Source: Siderastrea radians (lineage: Eukaryota; Cnidaria; Anthozoa; Scleractinia; Rhizangiidae). From it: 64,000 nt of DNA. The position numbers and the translations under genes are program-made. The stretch lies in the NCBI GenBank assembly GCA_964017195.1, contig OZ024890.1, forward strand, positions 66,742,876 through 66,806,875, written 5' to 3'. Under the pieces are notes generated by a model, which saw only the letters and a list, made by a program, of their open reading frames with translations, was not told the DNA's origin and made no database searches. Positions 11,183 through 22,511 of the stretch are shown in pieces (position 1 is the first letter of the stretch; every line of letters starts with the position of its first letter).

Positions 11183-13609
11183 TTGTCTAATAGATTAATA
11201 AGTCTGCCACGCCAGTTTTGCTGGGAAAATGACTCTTACTTAAAATTCAGAAACGCATTACGTACGGAACCAATCCAAATTCTAATTAGAGAATTTATGG
11301 AACGAAACACTGAAAATGTAAATGTCTCGTTGGACGATGCTGTGAACATTCTAACTGCGACATCAAAAATCTGCCTCAAGATTAAAACCAAAAGATCTCG
11401 TAAACGTATTAGGACAACATCTAACAAAAAATGGTTCGACCGTGAATGCCGCCCGCGACTGAAAAGACACGAATTACGAACATTATCAAATCAAAAACAT
11501 CGCGATCCACTTAACTCTGAGTTACGGGAGAAATTTCACAAAACTCTGAATGATTATAAAAAGGTCCTTGACTCAAAAAGGAAAGAATTTCAGAAAGAAA
11601 AACTCTGCAACTCGACGAGCTAGCATTAAATTCCGACAAAGCGTCGTTTTGGAGTTGTCTAAAATCGATGAACGATACTATCGACGAAAATGTTCCTACC
11701 CCAATCTTGGAAGAAACATGGCTCAATCATTTTCTATTTGCATCAAACTTTTTAACCTTATTTTACAATCTGGAAAAATGCCAGATATTTGGTGTCAAGG
11801 CCTTATAACCCCAATCTAGAAATCGGGTGACAAGAGTGATCCAACAAACTATAGGGGCATATCTGTATCTAGTTGCCTTGGAAAACTGTTTTGTTCCATT
11901 TTAAATCAAAGTCTATACTTGTATTTTAAAGAAAACAAGATATTCCCAAACTGGCTTTCTACCTGAAAATCGTACTGCAGACCATGTTTTCACTCTAAGG
12001 ACCCTAATAGATAAATATGTCCACTACCATAAGGAAAAAGACTATGCTTGTTTCGTAGATTTTCGTAAAGCTTTCGAATCTGTTTGGCACGAGGGATTGT
12101 TTTACAAGCTGCTCAAAATCAACATAGGAGGACATTTCTACAGTCTGATCAAAAGCTTTCATTGCAATTCTACATGTTCCATAAGAATCGGAGAAAACAA
12201 AACTCGATCTTTCTCACACTCAAGGTGTACGTCAAGGATGTATTGTAAGTCCTCTTTTATTTAACCTCTATATAAACAATTTGCCGTATTTATTCGAAAA
12301 TAGGCTGTCTGATCCATTTGTTCTTCCAAACGGAACAAAAATAAATTCACTATTGTATGCAGATGATTTGATCATCCTATCAAGATCCAAAACAGGAATA
12401 CAAAACTGTTTAAACACTCTCTCTTCATATTGCAAAACATGGATGCTAAAAGTCAGTACCAACAAAACAAAAATAATGATATTCCAAAAACGTCCAAGGA
12501 AATCCGTTAACATCAACTTCAACATAGGCACCGAGCCAACTGAAATTGTTCAAGAATCCACCTATTTAGGTACACGTTTAACTCCAACAGGAAACTTTTA
12601 CTCTTGCAGTCGAACATTTAAAAGAAAAAGCCCTGCACGCCTTTTCTACTATACGAAAACATACATTTCTCAATAGGCGGGGCTTAATCCCAATACCGCA
12701 TCCCAGATTTTTGACACAATGATATTTCCGATCTTAAGCTACAACAGTGAGATATGGGGGATGTACACTAAGCAGAATTTTAAAACATCGGATAGTTCCC
12801 CGATAGAAAAAATTCATCTCAAATTTTGTAAACACTACAAAGTAAACAATAAGCCCTCTAACGTAGCTTGCAGAGCCGAACTTGGAAGATTACCGCTAAT
12901 AATCCCAATTAATCAGAAAATTATGAAATATTTTGTTTATCTAAACAACAAAGATAATGACACTATAGTCAAACAATCATTCCTCGTGTCAAAGAATCTA
13001 CATTTTATTAATAACTCCGGATTTTATTCCAATTTAATGAACTTGATAGAACAACATCATCTATTCATTTCAGATCCTGACTCTTTAGATAATGATAGAA
13101 TTAGGCGATATACAACTAATATGAAAGAGAAATATATATTCTTTTGGCGACACAGCCTTGAACATTCAAAGAAATTAGAATTTTATAAAGTTTTTAAAGA
13201 TGAATACTTTACATCTGATTATTTAAACCAGCTAAGAAACTTTAATGAAAGACGAAATTTAGTGAAGTTTAGAGTAAGTAATCACAAACTTATGATTGAA
13301 CTAGGTCGATATCAAACTGATCATATGCCCAGAGAAACTAGAATATGCCCATTGTGTAAATCAAATCAAGTAGAAAATGAAACTCATTTCTTGTTGCAAT
13401 GTAGCAAATACTCTCACCGGAGGCAGACATTCATAAATCGAATCAATGAAATAATACCTGACATTGAAAGGAAATCAACCTCAGAAAGCATAAAACTTCT
13501 CATGAACTCTAACGACTATCATGTGAATAATCTAGTAATGAAGTTTATATCCTTGTGTATGAATATACGTAATATATTGTTACTATCAAGGGAAAGTTAT
13601 GTAACTTAA
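11183..13609 (+). pseudogene. LINE ORF2 reverse transcriptase and C-terminal region
   Basis: The reverse transcriptase core is recognisable by a TADHVFTLRTLID segment near 11975, FVDFRKAFESVWH near 12055, RQGC-type sequence near 12230, and YADD at 12356-12367 (LLYADDLIILSR). A basic region precedes it (11183-11623). The C-terminal frame 12719-13609 is the longest intact piece and ends with a cysteine/histidine motif (CPLCKSNQ...HFLLQC) common at LINE ORF2 ends. Frameshifts near 11620, 11820, 11950 and 12225 and a TAG near 12674 break it. The 3' part is nearly the same as 60138-60487. Confidence 0.85.
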
Positions 13610-13717
13610 GTTCATTAGCATAATATTAGAGTACTATTAGTCTTATTTTGTTATTAATTACTATAAATATGCTTTTGCAATACTGTAAAATCTTGCGGTC
13701 ATGCAAATAAAGAAATT

Positions 13718-13777
<60 letters not shown>

Positions 13778-13825
13778 CACCACCACCACCACCACCACCA
13801 CCACCACTACTACTACTACTACTAT

Positions 13826-13885
<60 letters not shown>

Positions 13886-13927
13886 CACCACCACCACCAC
13901 CACCACCACCACTACTACTACTACTAT

Positions 13928-13977
<50 letters not shown>

Positions 13978-13978
13978 G

Positions 13979-14062
<84 letters not shown>
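13718..14062. repeat. (TAC)n array with two (ACC)n blocks after LINE 3' end
   Basis: A trinucleotide array directly after ATGCAAATAAAGAAATT. Two ACC blocks (about 13767-13806 and 13876-13911) are inserted in TAC repeats, which suggests internal duplication. The long Thr, Ser and Val frames across it are not genes. Confidence 0.95.
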
Positions 14063-14064
<2 letters not shown>

Positions 14065-14496
14065 TTACTCTTACTACTTACAACGCTATTACTACTTACA
14101 AAGAGGATACGTACATCCCAGGGCATACATACAGTAGCTGGTCATTCCGTGAAAATGACCTTGTTCAAGTGACAATACTGAAGACTTTGATAACACTAAA
14201 AATTAAGATTGTGAAATGTTGGCAACTAGAAAGAGCTAGTCAAAGTGGCCAAACGTCTCTGTATTAACTGAGATAAGGTTTTTTTTTCGGAAACGATTCG
14301 AAAATTTTAAAAACTACCACAAAAGGTTGTGAAACTTGGCCGGTTTCTGTCGTGAGATTTGAACTGTCAGCTAAGTTTCTTATTGAAGAATGACAATAGC
14401 CGAATTTCAAAATAGTTCTGAGCTTTTAGATACCTATATGTCAGCAGACTCTAGAAATAGTATACCTCAGGGTACTACACATCCTTAGGAGTCTGA
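14063..14496. other. 3' flank of gene 2
   Basis: Shared with 60750-61171. Lies just downstream of the gene 2 stop on the minus strand, so it probably includes its 3' UTR. No other gene was seen. Confidence 0.4.
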
Positions 14497-14792
14497 TTAC
14501 TGGTTGGTAAGAGAAACGGTACAAAACTCGTTCGCTAAATCCTTCCGAGCCACAAACTTGTGAGTCAAGGCCTGGTAGAGGACCTCGTAAGTTGCGTCTG
14601 AGTGGTGTTGTGCTTTCCACTTTTGCAGCATCTTCAGGGGCTTTTTCGCGTATTCTTCGTTCTCCTTGTGAAATCCAGTTATTTCTGATTCGTTGAATTT
14701 TAGGCGCCGAGCAAGTTTCTCCCACGAATTCCCAAGTTTCTCTGACAACCCTTCTATATCGTCGTTGTCGACGGCACCACTTTTGATGCTGA
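14497..14792 (-). CDS. Gene 2 exon 9: Death domain and stop
   Basis: Follows a TTTTTTTCTTGCAG acceptor and enters in phase 1. It encodes 98 residues with WEKLARRLKF, ITGFHKENEE, MLQKWK and ATYEVLYQAL, the spacing of a six-helix Death domain, ending VSLTNQ. Gene 5 carries a nearly identical exon. Confidence 0.88.
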
Positions 14793-17294
14793 CTGCAAGA
14801 AAAAAATCGAGCAGCTCGTTTTAGCTATGGTAAATTTTATTATTTCTTTTAATAATCTTCCCCTCAAAATTCAAATTGTCTGCACTTATTTTATAACGCC
14901 ATGCAGCTTAGCTTTTCATTATAATGTGTAGATACGAGCACGAGCAGTGGTTGATTCCCCCTAATGAGGTAGTAATGCAAGTGTGTGACAAAAATAGACA
15001 GACGACCTATGTTCCGAATTGATGTTATGTTGTAAAAATTCGTAAAACAAGCATGGATTGATATTAGTTACAGGAAACGTCACCTGCATTCGGCTCAGTC
15101 ATGGTCTTGGGATTTTTCGATTGCGGCTGGACATAAGCAGAAGCTCTTCTCAAGCTTGACCGAGCTGACGCACCTGTAGACACAAAACGAATGAAAAAAA
15201 ATCCACCAAATGGATCTAATTGTTGTTATAATTTTTGTTTATCTCCAAGGAATTTGTACTGGTTTGCAAATTGTTTTTGCGTAGTTTTTGTGGCTTTTTT
15301 GGCTCAATTTTGCTGTAAACGGTGTTATGCATTTGCTGGCCCGAACCACTTCAGGCTTGCAACGCCTGCTGTGTTCGCCCTTTTATTCTACTATTCTCCC
15401 GATATTGCGCAGCTTAAGTCTAAGCGCTTCACACAAAAATCCGATAATAGATCAATTCCTGAACACGTGCTACATACGCCGTCCTGAGAAGGTAAGATCT
15501 GTAAGATCTAGAATTTAGGATTGCAGTCCATGCCACGCATTGGTTTGTCACTAATGGAACGGGAAAACAAATTTATGAACACAAATTCCCCATTTAGATT
15601 GGTAAAACGCAACGAAAGTAGGATGGAAGAAGCAGAATAGTTTAGAGAGGCGACACAAATTTGACTAAAATTTATGAATAAATTTGTGTGTGTGACATAC
15701 TTATTTGAGCACATTGTATGAGAAAATATGACAGTTAGTAGCTATACCCACTTTCATAATGAGGCCAGTTTTGGAAAACCGTTGCGTTGCTGAGGAAATG
15801 CGCAGTAAGGGAAGCTGCCATTAGACTGGCGAACGGTCTCCAGGAATCTGTTTTGGACTTCTGGCCATCTGCATAGTCCGAGACTCCTTTGATGACAATC
15901 CATTCGACTTCCAGGCTATGTGCCGCTGTGTAAATGCCTAAAAAAGAAGTGGCACATTTTTACACAAACGTACAAAATGCCACGATTGGCCGCTGCAAGG
16001 AACATCAGGAAGGCCATAGAGATACAGTGCCAGGCGCTCAATCTAAATCGGGACAGAGGTTTACGAACTACCGGCCTTTTTTGAATTGTTTTAAGCGTTT
16101 TTTTGAAAGGGAAGCCTAGTGCATAACCTTTCAAATGAAAACGAGTTTACATTAGCCTGGACATAAAACTATTTTCCATGTAAAAGGACGAACACCAAGC
16201 TTCGGGTGTCGCTTTGAAAACGAGACCAAAGATAACTCGGAAATGGCCCATTCTTGCCCGCCAAAGCTTCAAACAAAAAATCCTCCAGTGACCTAATACC
16301 AGCTATACGTTAATAATGTGACGAGTGTGGGACAAAGAAAAAAAAAAGAATTCCTGATGGAAATCCTTTTTTTGACCTTCTGTACACAGGTCGGACGCTC
16401 GAATTGCTGAGTTACCGGGAAACTCGTGGTGGGCAGGGCCATATTTACTAACGATCAGCAAATGACAAAAGTGTCCTATGGGGATGTAATTTACTTTGCT
16501 GAGAAAAGAAAATCAGTATCCCTCAACTTTGAATCATGTCTGTAGACAGATTCTTACCTTCACCTTCCATTTCAATAGCAATCGCTTCAGGGAAACGCCT
16601 CATGAGTTCTAAACGCCGTTCATTGTTATTTACAACCTCTGGGCCGCTCAGAAACACGCCATCACGTTGTATCGCCACTTTTAGTTCTTCCCGTTTTCTC
16701 AGTGGTGCCTGCCATCCCTCACCAGCACTCAGTATCAACTTTGACAAACGCCTTTTCAACGGAACTCTAAAGCCGCGTTCTTCAATACCATCTTCCGTGC
16801 TTTTGGATAGAGCATAAGTTATTAACTTTGCTGAAACTACCACGTCTCCCAGCTTAACTTTCTTCCGGTTTAAGCCACCACAAAAACCCACACAAAACAC
16901 AGCTTTGGGATTCAAGACTGTGACAGCATCTTTAACACTAATTGTAGAGCCCCCAGGACCCGACGAACCCATGTGGCATTTCATCAGTGCGATTTTCGTG
17001 TTTGTTGCTTTGCCTTTACCCATCTCCCCAAAGTACACAAAGCCAAGATCTTCATGATAGCTCTTATAGAAGCCTGCATTCAGAAAGGCAATACAACTGA
17101 GAAATTCACAGTCCTTCACCGTCAGCAACAGAAAGTCAATCGGAAGCCTGCCGTCATCCCAAGGCTCTGAGACGTCAGGGAGATTTTCACACTCCGGCAC
17201 ACTCATGTTGACCTCTGGTGGGTCACTGGAACCTTGTACAGGCCTGTCAGTTTCTGAAACCGGTGAAAGCTTTCTTCCTACATAAATAAATAGA

Positions 17295-17329
<35 letters not shown>

Positions 17330-20300
17330 GTAAATAAATAAACAAATTAAAAAAACAAATGAACGAACGAACGAACGAACAAATGAATGAATGAATGAAT
17401 GAATGAATGAATGAATGAATGAGTGAGTGAGTGAGTGAGTGGGTGAGTGAGTGAATGGAATGAATGAATGAATGAATACTTTATGTGTATAAACATCGCA
17501 GCCAGAGGCTGAATTACGTATATACATGTAAAAGATAAAGCTGCTACTAATATCAATAATATCAATGAATCAATGAATCAATGAATCAATGAATCAATAA
17601 ATCAATAAATCAATGAATCAATACGAGTGGTTGCGAGTTCGCGACAACGCACGAACTCATGACTTAAAAAGATGGAAAGTTAGCCTAACACCGGACCTCC
17701 TTACGAAGCACATAGTCATTAATGAAAAAAAAAGAAGGTACAAGAAGATGCAAGGTGCATTAGGTAAAGGACATTTCTTCCATAGACGTTCTTTTGGAAA
17801 GAAAAATTTATGAATATTTCCAAGACTTCATGGTGGTTAAACTAGTCAGATAAAACAAAACCAACACTTTGCATTTTCAAGGTTTAACTTAGGGTTACTT
17901 CTTATATGACCCTCAGCGTGAACAGGCGGTAGCGGGGATCTCTCTGCACCTTGAATGTCCTCTCCTGACGAGGATTTCCTTCGTTTGCGTGGTGGAGTCC
18001 CTTTAAGAAAGTTAAAAGGAAAAGAAAGTCAGTTGGACTATTAATCCAAAAACATGATATTATGCATTAGGCGGGCTCAGATAACTAACATAATTTATGC
18101 CCCTTATTTATAAGTATTTTAAGGGAAACAGAGTAGAGTAGCAAAGCTGCACTTGGTTCATAATGCGTAAAATAACCCGTGCCTTTTAAACGCAGACTAA
18201 AACACCTCTTATATATGGATATCTAGTGAGAAATCAGGCTGTAATGTTCTTAAAGTGTTCCTGGAGTAAACACTGCTTGCTAATGGCCATAATAAAAAGT
18301 AAAATTTACCATTGTTCCACTGTTACGTCATTTCACCGTTTGAGGGCAAGAGAACGCGCAAAATATGCCAGCGTATTACACTGTACAATCCCGGTTTGGC
18401 AGGTTTTTTGCTTAAGAAGGACGAAGCAAAAACAAAATGTAGTGGAATAATTAACCTCTTGTTCGGTGTTTTGGGTGATAATTAGCCTGTTCCAGGCGTT
18501 CGGATAGTGGAGCGCGAGCGAAAAATAAAGCGAGCGAAAGAGCGGGAAAAATTCGAGGGGAGACTGGGGAAGAGGACGAAGCGAGGCGATTTTACTCATT
18601 ATGGCATTTTTTCTCCCCCCTGCGAGGCTCGGAAGATTACTACGAAACTCGAAAAATATCCGCGCTTATTATCTAACAAAACAACGAATAACTATTAAGT
18701 TGTATATTTACTTCTTATTAACCGAGCGTGAGGGCCGTACTGGGAGAATATTGCCCGAGGGCTTTCTGGTACGGACCGAACGAAGGGAGGTCCGTACAAG
18801 AAAGAGTGAGGCCTAATTATTAATAAAGTAGACTGGTAATCAGATTGATGCTCTACATTGTGCATAGACTGCTCCAAAGCGCATTTTGCTCTAAGCCTGT
18901 GTTTTCCAGTTTCCTAAATTTTCCAAATAAGAAACAGCTTTATTTGCCCGAATTGGCTCTCATATATAGCCTGCAGGTTCTTAATCTACAGTTTCTTGTA
19001 TGCCGCCGTTTTTAGCAAAAAACGAATGGAGGACAAATTCTCCCGTATTTAGACAATGATAATTAACCTTCCTGATCTTCGACTGAAACTGAACGGGATG
19101 ACTTCCTCCTAGGCTTCGGCTTTGGGACACCTTGTGAAATAACCAATCATCATGAAATAACATAATCTCGCTGCATCAATTCAAATGACTTTTGTGTATT
19201 TTTCTCTCTTACAAGCCTGTCAGTTTGAAAGAGGTTTTATCTTGGACAACTGTTCGTAGGAATGATCGAAGTAATGGAGTTTTCTAGTTGTTTTAGGAAC
19301 TTCATGGTGAAAAGCTCACAATGCAATACTGGCAAAAGTTTTCATTTACAGATAAAAATTCAACTAGATAACTGAGACCAAACCATCACTTGGAGTTTTC
19401 AAGGCGTTATTTAATGAATCTGACCTTCACCGTGTGCAGTAGTTGTCACTGATTGTTCAGGACTTTGAGTGCTTCCACCGGAGGAGGATTTTCTTCTTTT
19501 TTGTCCTGGCGTGGCGGCGCCTTTAAAAAGATAAAAAGAGGAAAAGTCAATTGGACTAATAGTAGCACTTGAATTCTGCGGAGAATTGAAGTTCCTGACT
19601 ATTGCTTCCTTTTTGCGCTTTTAACTGATACAGATGTCACATTTTTGTTGTTGTCAATTTTAAGTCTGATAGTGCTGAAGAACTGGGGAAGAACTGGGAA
19701 GAACTGTTACCGAACCCCTCACTATTTCAGTCAGCTGAAGGGGCCAAGATTTGACCCCAAATCCCATTCCCCGTCTTTATATGGATTCCTGAAGTCCACT
19801 CATTTACAACAATGTTTTGTCCACTTCTTTTGGCAAACGATGAAAAAGAAAACTCGAATTTACGAATTTCCCGTATGTTTTACTGGATTTCGTGTGGATA
19901 TTCGAGAAGTTCGAGAAGTTTCAGTCACCGTCATTTTGGCTCTACGTCAGGACTAGTTCTTGCAACTTAATCAGTGACTTGCGAGAGCATTCGCAGTCGC
20001 AGTGTGCTGGTTTTGTGTTAATGTTTAACACTTTTTTTACTTATCGTTTCCTATATACGCTGTGCAGGTGTTTTTGGTTCCCAAGACCAGTATCAGGTTA
20101 CCCAATTACCCAGTCCCTGAACCCAAAGCCATTTTCCCAGTGCAAATCTAGGCGAATCCCAGCTCCCATTCATTTACCCTTTGAGGACCCTCCGGTATTG
20201 GATAAGTTGGAAAAATAGGCAGACCTTCACGTTGGGTTCACAGGTATGAGGCTATTTATGCGCCTCATATATAGTACAGTGTGAAGGTCACACAAAGTTG

Positions 20301-22170
20301 ATACATGTAACGCTTACGTTCATGGCTAATCAAACACATTTCTTAATTAATCCTTTTACAATTGTTTTCGTCATGGTAGTGATGTTACCTTCCCTAGCTT
20401 CTTTTGAAATAGAGCGGGATGACTTCCTCCTAAGCTGCGGCTTTGGCGAATCTTTTAAAAGAAAATTTAAAAAACCGTTTTTGGTAAGGAGCTGCACCGA
20501 TTCAAAGTAATATTTAGTGGATTTTCCCCTCTTAGCTATAGAAAATTAAGGGCGACATCCCTTCATCTCTGTGTAAATCTGTTTAGTTCCTCAGTACCTT
20601 TGACCAACTTTTGGCAAGAATTTCTTCAGTGCGTATCTATTCTTTAAACTAATCTAATTGGAGGACAGAACATTCTCCTTTAGCTCTAAAATTTCGAATC
20701 GCAAAAAAACACGAAGACAGTTGCGGGGTTTAAAAAAGTAAGGTTCCATTTTATTATCATGTTTGCCATCCAAAACAAACAGTAGGAAAGTCAAGACAAC
20801 TGAGCTGGAAACACGTGTGACATGAATCTGTGACCACATGAATCTTGGTCGTACTGACGGTTGATTTACTCGTTTTATGGATTGTGGTCAAGTCATGTTG
20901 TGATCATCATTAGCTCTCCGGATCTCTGGATCAGTTTGCTGATCCGGATCCGGATCTCCGGATCAGTTTGCGTGTCACACAGAAAAAAAGGCAAACAGAC
21001 AAAAGAAAAACTCCTACCATTACGAATGCTCCTCATCGTCTCAACAAGATCGTTGCATTGCTTTGTCCAATTGTACGTCGCTGCATAGTTGTCACGAATG
21101 CCTTTCGATTCTCGCAGTCGACGTTCCCTTTTTTTGTTCCACACTTTCTTAATCTCGGCAGACCAGACATCAGGATCTTCCGAGTCTATCACACATGGTG
21201 AACCATAGTCAACCTCTTCCAGGGCTTCTCCAAATCCCGAGTTGGCACTTACAAGAACAGGCAAACCTGCTGACATCGCTTCCAGAGCGGCGAGACCGAA
21301 GCCCTCGGTTCTTGAAGGCATTATGGCAAGATCCACTTCAGAAAACTGCTGTTTTAGACGTTCCCTCAGTTCTATAAAAGTTCTCACTCTTAGTCGATTT
21401 GGAGGAATGTTGCATTCTTTCAATCGACTTGCTACTTCTTCCTGTTGCTTTGCGCCAACGAAGATCAGATGAACATTCTCCAGCTTTGCTACAGCTTTAG
21501 CTGCAATGTCAAATCCCTTTGAAGAGAAATCGTCAGCATCGCCACGGCCAAACGCTAAAACTCGACACTTGTTCCCATCTTGCTGGCTCTGTGGTGCATT
21601 GAAAAACTCGCTAAAAATGCCTGGTGTGAGGACAAATACCTTTTGGTCTTTCTCGCAAAAGCGAAGGTAGGATCGATAAGCTTCTGCCAGCTTTGGCCCC
21701 AGTGCTACAACAAAGTCGGCCATGACACAGAGCTCCACTTCATCTCGATGCTTCTTTTCTCCCTTGGAAAACGCATCTGGGTTATCCTGGATCATCCCCA
21801 GCTCCTCTGGGTCGGAATGCACGCACTGAATCCACTTGCACTGGCGATTTTCTCTTATAATTTGCGCTTGACTTCCCAGTACCACCCCGTGACCAATTAC
21901 AAAGTCCATTTGGAGGTCTACTGGAGGAAAGCAAAGCCACTGGTGTTCATCAAACCCAGTTCTTTTTTTCGCCTGTACGAGAGTGACATTGTGACTTAGA
22001 GCTGCTTTCTTCTCTTCCTCGTCACATCTTAGAAGAAAGACAGAGACTTGCACGTCGGGATGTTTAGCTAATTCTATTGCTAACTCTGTGTTGAAAGTAG
22101 ACAGTTCGCCACTCTTTGATCCCCACTCCTCCGCAAGTAGTACCACTTTGATTTTGCTGGAAGAAGCCAT
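14497..22170 (-). CDS. Gene 2: GT4 glycosyltransferase - basic linkers - PNP nucleosidase - Death domain fusion
   Basis: Nine exons join without a frame break: 22170-21018, 20451-20389, 19520-19431, 19130-19068, 18000-17911, 17277-16558, 15937-15752, 15173-15084, 14792-14497. Their lengths (1153, 63, 90, 63, 90, 720, 186, 90, 296) sum to 2751 nt, a 916-residue protein, and every intron is phase 1 with GT and AG borders. Domains: GT4 (1-384), Ser/Arg-rich linkers (385-486), PNP (about 530-788, with GFCGGL at 617-622, IEMEGE near 721-726 and VSDYAD around Asp747), linker with LRRAS, Death (819-916). The PNP fold includes nucleosidases that degrade ATP in antiviral defence, and the Death domain would recruit it to an immune complex. 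The GT4 role is unknown. The ATG at 22170 has a strong context (CACCCATGG). The alternative of separate GT4 and PNP-Death genes is less likely given the continuous phases, but needs RNA evidence. Confidence 0.8.
15084..15173 (-). CDS. Gene 2 exon 8: linker with LRRAS motif
   Basis: A 90-nt phase 1-1 exon between CTACAG and GTGACG. It contains SSLRRASAY, which fits the basophilic kinase consensus RRxS (protein kinase A type). The gene 5 counterpart is 18 nt shorter and lacks this motif. Gene 3 has a linker exon of the same length with a different sequence. Confidence 0.75.
15752..15937 (-). CDS. Gene 2 exon 7: C-terminal part of PNP domain
   Basis: A 186-nt exon (62 codons), exactly the length in gene 3 and gene 5. 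It contains VEWIVIKGVSDYAD, the segment holding the general-acid aspartate of MTA/SAH-nucleosidase-type enzymes, then a helix SWRPFASLMAASL. The donor is GTGGGT. Confidence 0.85.
16558..17277 (-). CDS. Gene 2 exon 6: main part of PNP domain
   Basis: A 720-nt exon. The PNP core begins LPIDFLLLTVKDCEF and shows GPGGSTISVKDAV, AVFCVGFCGGL, KLGDVVVSAKLITY and AIAIEMEGEG before a GTAAG donor. These match the nucleoside and ribose binding segments of the PNP/UDP-phosphorylase superfamily. A Pro/Ser-rich lead of about 44 residues precedes the core. The open frame continues into microsatellite upstream, but the exon begins after TTATGTAG. Confidence 0.88.
17278..17625. repeat. Microsatellites in gene 2 intron 5
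   Basis: (ATAA)n at about 17282-17345, (GAAC)n/(GAAT)n/(GAGT)n at about 17358-17480, and GAATCAAT units at about 17562-17622. They lie just upstream of the PNP exon acceptor. The Phe/Ile/His-rich frames across them are artefacts. Confidence 0.9.
17911..20451 (-). CDS. Gene 2 exons 2-5: duplicated pair of basic linker exons
   Basis: Four phase 1-1 exons alternate in length 63, 90, 63, 90 nt: 20451-20389, 19520-19431, 19130-19068, 18000-17911. The 63-nt pair encode SPKPQLRRKSSRS and VPKPKPRRKSSRS; the 90-nt pair encode TPGQKRRKSSSG and TPPRKRRKSSSG. This is the mark of a tandem duplication of an exon pair. Each carries RRKSS, matching both a nuclear-localisation-like basic cluster and an RRxS kinase consensus. 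The introns between are 0.3-0.9 kb. Confidence 0.78.
18484..18830. repeat. Probable transposon remnant in gene 2 intron
   Basis: Starts near TAGCCTGTTCCAGGCGTTCG and is rich in GAGCG and GGTCCGTAC motifs, unlike its AT-rich surroundings. It lies between two linker exons. No complete terminal inverted repeat or target duplication could be paired, so the class is unknown. Confidence 0.35.
21018..22170 (-). CDS. Gene 2 exon 1: GT4-family glycosyltransferase domain
   Basis: Encodes residues 1-384. The N-terminal Rossmann half runs from KIKVVLLAEEWGSKSGELST through WIQCVHSDPEE. The C-terminal half shows LAFGRGDADDFSSKGFD, VHLIFVG and the GT-B EX7E signature with Glu289 and Glu297 (RTEGFGLAALEAMSAGLPV). 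This is a complete GT4 fold with donor-binding residues, so activity on a nucleotide sugar is plausible; the acceptor is unknown. The exon ends CGTAATG before GTAGGAG. GT group 1 domains have been noted in coral NLR-type receptor proteins, which makes an immune setting less surprising. Confidence 0.88.
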
Positions 22171-22511
22171 GGGTGGAGTTGGAACTTTCACAATGCTTTA
22201 ATAATAGAACAATTGCTCATTAAGAAATTATTAATAAATTGCTCCAGACCCTAACCTGGGTGTTACCCAGAGAGCAGGACCAGCAACGAGCATGCGCAGG
22301 ACAAACCCAGTCTAAGGATCCTGGGCATTCTCGTTCCCAGAGCCCGCGTCCCCCTAGACCAACTGGGCTACTGAGGAAATGTGCACCAGACTAAAACATA
22401 CAAATAGGAAATTCAAGGCATTTGGAAACCTTGTGCATCCAATAGTCAAGTGACGTAACCGGAAATTGAACAGAACGTAGCTACATGGTTCGCGGCAAAC
22501 CTTGATAACAT

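Larger units (their letters stand above)
7119..13717 (+). mobile_element. Decayed non-LTR retrotransposon (LINE) with SGNH-esterase ORF1
   Basis: This is a near full-length LINE: possible 5' UTR (7119-7878), ORF1 with coiled coil and SGNH hydrolase-like domain (7879-10199), ORF2 with apurinic-type endonuclease, reverse transcriptase and C-terminal CCHC-like motif (about 10300-13609), and a 3' end with ATGCAAATAAAG leading into (TAC)n. Many frameshifts and stops make it inactive. Esterase-bearing ORF1 proteins are known in CR1-type and some other LINE clades; the clade here is not firmly assigned. The duplicate block keeps only about 460 bp of the 3' end, so either the rest was deleted there or independent copies inserted. 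(TAC)n lies on both sides, suggesting microsatellite targeting. Confidence 0.9.

Noticed and set aside
13626..14267. Long Ser-, Thr- and Val-rich open frames
   Set aside because: They are translations of (TAC)n/(ACC)n repeats in several frames at once.
15916..16134. 72-codon minus frame in gene 2 intron with a partner at 63716-63955
   Set aside because: Open in both copies, but it lies between PNP exons, has no splice-compatible role or known domain, and the conservation is that of the whole block.
16558..17527. A 334-codon frame with an N-terminal hydrophobic Phe/Ile/Leu tract as a membrane-anchored PNP
   Set aside because: The tract is encoded by ATAA/GAAT microsatellites in the intron. 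The acceptor TTATGTAG at 17278 starts the exon in the phase required by the neighbours.
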